A stretch of DNA of 64,000 nucleotides. Source: Trametes villosa. Taxonomy: Eukaryota > Basidiomycota > Agaricomycetes > Polyporales > Polyporaceae. The first letter of the stretch is position 1, and each line of letters starts with the position of its first letter. The stretch is from the NCBI GenBank assembly GCA_002964805.2, contig PUDQ02000010.1:1-64000 (forward strand), read 5' to 3'. Position numbers and translations under genes: made by a program. Below, in pieces: positions 59,862 to 64,000 of the stretch. The notes under the pieces are model-generated. The model worked only from the letters and a program-made list of their open reading frames with translations. It did no database searches and was not told the origin of the DNA.

Positions 59862-60834
59862 TTACATGTGTCCGACAAAACTATCAACAGTTTGGGGATA
59901 GGTAGCACGAGGTCCGCGCGCGAGGAGGGATACGGATTCGATGTGGAAGCCTGTATACCAGGTCGACCATGCGGCACTCGTTCGAAGGCGCGTACGTCGC
60001 CACCGATGGCAGAAGAACTCAACGAGTACGACGTCTTCGAATGCGAGATCGGCGGGGGTAAGATTCGGCATCGACTTCTTGGCCGTGTATGTAGTTGTGG
60101 CGTCGAAAACGGCCGCGAAGACCTACACGTAACCGTTAGTACGCACAACATAACCGTAGTAGAATAGGCGTACACTTGGAAGGTCCACCGTGCAAGGAGT
60201 GCGAGAAGCTTCGAAATTCATGCCGTCGTACCCTTTCGGAGGAGACATAAGACGTATGAAGACGGAGAAGGGAGATGGTAGACTCACAAGGTCGCGGATG
60301 GCTGAGCTGGAGCAGCGCAGTCGTCGCGTCCTTGTCTGCCGGACGGACAAACTTGAGGGAGAGTGCAAAGCGGGACATCGGCTGTGAGCCGGAGGCGGTG
60401 AGAGTGAGGCTATCGATGGTTCCGATGATCCAAATGCGAATGGGCGTGTTCGTGCTTGGTTCGCAGAGGAAGCGCGAGCAGGACGATTGACCCCAAGCAC
60501 GAGCCGTCGGCAGTTGGGTGATGTAGTAGAGGTAGTGTGTGTCCGCGGTGTAGTCGAGAAAGCGCCGCAGCCGACTTTGAAGGTACCCTGTCAGTATCGC
60601 GCAGTGTTGGACTCAGGTGGACCGAGCTTACCGGTCTGTGTCGCCGTTTACCCAGGTAGGAAAGGACACTCGATATGGATCGTCCTCCCGCAGCGGGAGT
60701 ACAGTTGTGTCCTCCCCGTCAGTCTCTTCCTTGATCGTGGAAGGACACTCAGGGGATTCGACTCTGTTGCCCAGGCCTGAGAAATGTAGAGTAAGATGGA
60801 GCAGGTCCACGTACCTCGGTCGTTTAGCAGACAT
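59862..60834 (-). CDS. Four-exon orphan gene, 269 aa
   Basis: Exons 60632-60834, 60288-60574, 60174-60232 and 59862-60122 join in phase through introns of 57, 55 and 51 nt; two of these use AAAG-type acceptors. The product runs from MSAKRPRY through a Glu/Asp-rich patch, RLRRFLDYTADTHYLYYITQ, an IRIWIIGTIDSLTLTAS strand and ADLAFEDVVLVEFFCHRWRR to the FVGHM end. The motif in which a hydrophobic DVVLVE strand precedes a basic segment recalls a family of small agaricomycete-specific proteins (impression only). No enzyme motif or membrane segment. The start is the first ATG; the exon 1 model is the weakest part. Function unknown. Confidence 0.6.
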
Positions 60835-61016
60835 GACGGGCGATAGGCAGTTGTCTTTGAACGCGCCGAGCAGGGTTGGCGAGTGCAGACGAGCGGACGA
60901 GGAAGGTCATTTATATACAACACAGGCAGGCCACGGGGAAGGGATAGCCAATACATACATACGAAACGCAGAGAGGACAGACACAATTTCAGACGGGGAG
61001 CGGAGAGCGCAGTCGA
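60835..61016. other. Short intergenic gap
   Basis: Gap between two same-strand orphan genes. It holds the promoter of the downstream gene, but no motif is recognised. Confidence 0.5.
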
Positions 61017-61773
61017 TCAAAGGAATCCGGCCTCGCGGTCGGTGGAAGAATGAACCAAGGTAAGGTGACGTATGACGAACGTGTATGAAGGCGCCGAAAG
61101 AAGCGGGCACTCCAACGCGACATGCACGAAGGCCACGACGAGATCGTTGCGCTTCAGAATCTCCCGCGGTAAAATGGGGCGACCGCGTCCGTCCTTGAAC
61201 TCAAGGTCGGTGCTGTCCGTGACCTGCATGGGGCGCTGGCGACAATAGTCAGCGTGGATTCGGAAGGCGAAGTGGTATACGTACGAGTTCCTCGTTTATG
61301 GCAAGGGGCACATCCGTGCGGACGCCGTCTAAGCGAAAATATAAGATCGTGGGTAACGAGTACGATGGTGACTGCGGGAACTTACCGGGCTCAATCTCCC
61401 AATCCTGCGAAACCTCGCGACGGAACACGGAGTCCAGTACGGCCGCGTCGCGCTCGAATAGAGGCATGATGGTGACGTGCGGGTACACCGTGTCGAAACA
61501 GCAGTCGCGCAGGACGCCGATGATGCGCAGAGCGCAAGGGTGGTTATCGCCCATCAACGTTGCGATAGTGCGGTTACCCTTGGGGAAAACCCAGTGGGCA
61601 TGTTGGGGGACGTCTGCAGGAGAACGCCCGGGACCGAGGTAGAGGTTGCGAAGTGCGCTGCAAGAGTGTTAGAGCCCAGCATGCCAAAAAAGGCCACGCT
61701 TAACTTACGTCAGAGTCCGCTCGGGGTAGAACGCTCCGAGGGTGGACATCTGGACGTTGAGGGAGGTGTCCAT
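61017..61773 (-). CDS. Four-exon orphan gene, 199 aa
   Basis: Exons 61709-61773, 61386-61657, 61285-61328 and 61017-61235 join cleanly, with introns of 51, 57 and 49 nt and canonical GT-AG ends. The product starts MDTSLNVQM. It includes NRTIATLMGDNHPCALRIIG, VYPHVTIMPLFERDAAVLDS and a C-terminal REILKRNDLVVAFVHVALEC strand comparable in position to the DVVLVE strand of the neighbouring 269-residue product. No known domain recognised. The neighbours on both sides are on the same strand and of similar exon structure, so a local family expansion is possible. Confidence 0.7.
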
Positions 61774-62020
61774 CGGCAAGGATTTAGTTGGAAGAGCGCA
61801 GCGCGAGAGGTGGAAGATGGGAGTCGGACTCGGAGATCAGACGAGGATGGAGGCAAGAGGACCACGAGCGGCCAACATATAAATATGGTTCTAGGCTCAA
61901 CGACTATTCGGGTAGTGTACATTTGTTACAGGGATTCAGAGTCCAAGGGAAACGTTAAATGACTGGTAGAAGGATAAGAGCGAGACAAGGACGGTAGATT
62001 ATAAATGGGGAAAGTGTGTC
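61774..62020. other. Short intergenic gap
   Basis: About 250 bp upstream of the 199-residue gene and downstream of the F-box-like gene. A TATAAA-type word is seen on the minus strand near 62003. No gene. Confidence 0.5.
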
Positions 62021-63151
62021 TCAGACGAGATCGGCGGTGCGCACGGTACGGACGGTGGGGATGGAGCGGAGTTCATCGAAGACGGAGTGGCTGCAGACCC
62101 TACCGCAAGCCGGCCCACCACGCCACCAACGCACGGTCCGCGAAGGGTCGGGAAGCGCGCGATCGCGGGAGGGAGGTAGGCCGTGCGAGGTGAAGGACCC
62201 GATGAGGCAGTGCTTGTCGCCGAAGTAGCGAACGGTCCTAGGACAGGAGGGGCCGCCGTCGCACTCCACCGTAGCGTCCGCCTTCCATGCACCGGGGCGA
62301 GTGCGGAAGGCGTACCCTCGAGTCTTGTACTTCTTCATGTTTCGCATGGTGCGGGGAAGCGGGTACTGATGGTCGATGGGTTGGATCGGGCTGAGGAGGG
62401 ATCTCCCGGAGAGGGTGTCATCGGGATACGCGATGCAGAAAGAATCGGCGGTGAGATAGTTCATGACGTGGCTGGCCCAGAAGTAGGGTATGGGATGGAG
62501 TGCGGAGATGGTGTTGGAGCGGATGATGTCGACGTCGACGTCGCCGCGGCGAAGGTGGGCGACCGAATTGAAGCCGGCGGTGGGGTACGGGTACTTCGGG
62601 GAAGGGCCGAGGACGACCTCGTACCCTTCGACCTCGACGAAGTAGTTGACAACGAGCGCAGCGGAGCCTATGGGGGCGTAGATGTCGAGGTCATTCGGCG
62701 ACCAAGCGTCTCCGCGCTCGACGTCCAAGACGTGCAAGGCGGTCGAGCCGGAGATGACGGAGAGGGTGAGCCGAAGGATGTTTCGGAGAGTGGTGGGGTC
62801 CTTCACGAACTTGCCCAGCGCGGCGTTGTAGCGGTTGTTGAGAGCGTACGACCCGGTGCGGTCGGCGTAGCGGCAAGTAGCACGCCAGCTCTTGAGGGTC
62901 TGTACATCCATCGCGTTAGCGACGTAGTACATCGCATCCCGGTTAAGGCTGTACATGCAACGTCAGTAGTAGAAAATGGGCGCGAAGAGTATGGCACGTA
63001 CCGGGTCAAGTTTCCGCCGATGTTGTCGGGATCCCCGGTGGGACGGCGGACGGGGACAGAGGTAGAACGGGAGCTGACGACAGGACGGTGAGATTGATAA
63101 CACAATGAAGGACGGGGGTACGTACGAGCGAAGGCGCTGCATCAACGACAT
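62021..63151 (-). CDS. F-box-like protein with a nucleotidyltransferase-like GS...DxD motif, 341 aa
   Basis: Exons 63126-63151, 63002-63073 and 62021-62948 join in phase through introns of 52 and 53 nt. After a basic N-terminus, LNRDAMYYVANAMDVQTLKS to WRATCRYA resembles an F-box. Residues about 99-123 read SGSTALHV to WSPNDLDIY, the GS followed by D-x-D spacing of nucleotidyltransferase folds. Later elements are IRSNTISALHPIPYFWASHV, YPDDTLSGRSLL and Cys-containing CDGGPSCPRTVRYFGDKHCL, then RTVRWWRGGPACG. The arrangement is common among uncharacterised agaricomycete proteins as I recall them. The third catalytic Asp of a true transferase is not evident, so activity is doubtful. Confidence 0.75.
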
Positions 63152-63404
63152 GATTGGAGCAGTAAAGGGGGATCGACGACACGAGGACGGGAAGGATGGT
63201 GTGGAGTGCTGGGATTTTTGGCGGAGGAGGGAGAGATATTTATACATGCAAGTCGTCGACCGGACGAGGATCACTGCTGAGCATCCGGGCATAGGGTTTG
63301 AAGCACGCAGAAGTTGAAGCACGCAGGACGGGAATACAGACTAAATGCACCGTGTTGTAGCGGAGGGCGAGCGGAGGAGGATACATTTCATTGGGAACGG
63401 TGTG
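63152..63404. other. Short intergenic gap
   Basis: About 250 bp between two minus-strand genes. No signal recognised. Confidence 0.5.
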
Positions 63405-64000
63405 CTACTCTTGCATATCCCTGGAATCAGCTGCGGCTCCATCTTCAGCGTCCTGCGTGTCGTGTTGATCGGCAGCCTCCGCGCGCGTGGCGGCGACATC
63501 GCGTGCGTGCACGATGGTGAGTGCAGAAGAGCGGCTGACGTTGCGACGGCGGATACGGAGGAAGTCGATGTCGACTTCGATGACCGTGGGGACCCACTCA
63601 TGGATATGAATCGCAGCGCCAAGCTGGTACTATACGCGAGGGTGAGTTACGTGCTGGAGCTCAATCCCTGGCAGGGCGGATGGACTTACGCGAGTGCCGA
63701 AGCGGTTGAGACGGGTTATGATGATGTAGATTGGCATTGCGAATGGATCGCGAGGCATGAAGACTTGCACTCCCTGCCGACGGGGAATCATGGTACCCGG
63801 TGGGCCCACGGGACCGTAAGGCATAGCCTCCAGGCAGTTCCATACGGCCTCCAGACGGACGCTGTCAACGTCTTCTTGCATGAGGCGGAGAGTGATAAGG
63901 ATGTGTCTCTAGAGGACGTCATCAGCATACAGAGGCGAAGACGCAGATAGCATACGTACGTTGCGGTCCCCACCCTCCACGGGGGCAGCTTGGACGTATA
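63405..64000 (-). CDS. Partial orphan gene, 5' end beyond the window
   Basis: Visible exons are 63960 to beyond 64000, 63690-63908 and 63405-63629, with introns of 51 and 60 nt in consistent phase. The product contains RHILITLRLMQEDVDSVRLE, then GTMIPRRQGVQVFMPRDPFA, IYIIITRLNRFGTR, and YQLGAAIHIHEWVPTVIEVD with IDFLRIRRRN. It ends in an Ala/Asp-rich tail (DMQE, then stop). The strand-then-basic pattern recalls the two orphan genes at 59.9-61.8 kb. The start and any N-terminal domain lie to the right of the window. Function unknown. Confidence 0.65.

Noticed and set aside
60790..60827. A 38-nt intron in exon 1 of the 269-residue gene (GTACGT...TCAG)
   Set aside because: Shorter than the other introns here (about 44 nt and up), and removing it brings an early stop, whereas the unspliced frame stays open.
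1..64000. CRISPR arrays, prokaryotic operons, ribosomal RNA genes
   Set aside because: No short regularly spaced direct repeats with unique spacers were seen, no ribosome-binding-site-led gene chains, and no conserved rRNA segments. The gene structures are spliced and eukaryotic.

Overview
The window is nuclear DNA of a GC-rich basidiomycete, most likely an agaricomycete (polypore-like). The basis is the many 45-70 nt GT-AG introns, eukaryotic housekeeping genes (glycogen phosphorylase, ESCRT-II Vps36, an Msb1/Mug8 polarity protein), and gene families typical of agaricomycetes (F-box/LRR proteins, a BTB protein, a DUF6533-type membrane protein, ectodomain-TM-tail proteins). A TTAGGG-type telomere-like tract fits as well. 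No bacterial features were seen.

Left third (1-23.3 kb): a large tandem array. Unit 1 (1-9549) and unit 2 (9550-18527) are almost identical. They differ by one 571-bp insertion and by two substitutions visible through the translations (7036/16585 and 8812/17790). Unit 3 (18528-23276) is a partial unit, with no translated difference from the others up to about 22110 and diverged after that. Each full unit carries a GC-rich region with degenerate ~300-bp subrepeats, a 3'-truncated copy of an unknown five-exon gene, and a two-exon 300-residue minus-strand orphan gene. Unit 3 holds the full-length version of the five-exon gene (22040-23470). The unit 1 insertion (7770-8332) has an 8-bp target duplication, hairpin-bearing inverted ends, a Pol III A/B-box (tRNA-like) core and a degenerate CCCTAA tract.

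Middle (25.6-44.5 kb): a 24-exon glycogen phosphorylase gene with a 5-nt micro-exon; a convergent BTB gene; an LRR-type gene; an Msb1/Mug8-domain gene with a very long Pro/Glu/Ala/Val tail; a small single-pass membrane protein read through a GC-AG intron; and an F-box gene with a one-base frameshift.

Right third (45-64 kb): a decayed LRR/F-box paralogue next to an open one, a DUF6533-type multispan protein gene, an ectodomain-TM gene with an in-frame stop, VPS36, and a minus-strand cluster of four small multi-exon genes. One of the four is an F-box-like gene with a nucleotidyltransferase-like motif, and the last runs off the window end.

Gene structures were assembled by hand from splice signals, phase continuity and family recognition. 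No database search was run. Stretches listed as non-coding are those where no ORF joined into a recognisable or phase-consistent gene.
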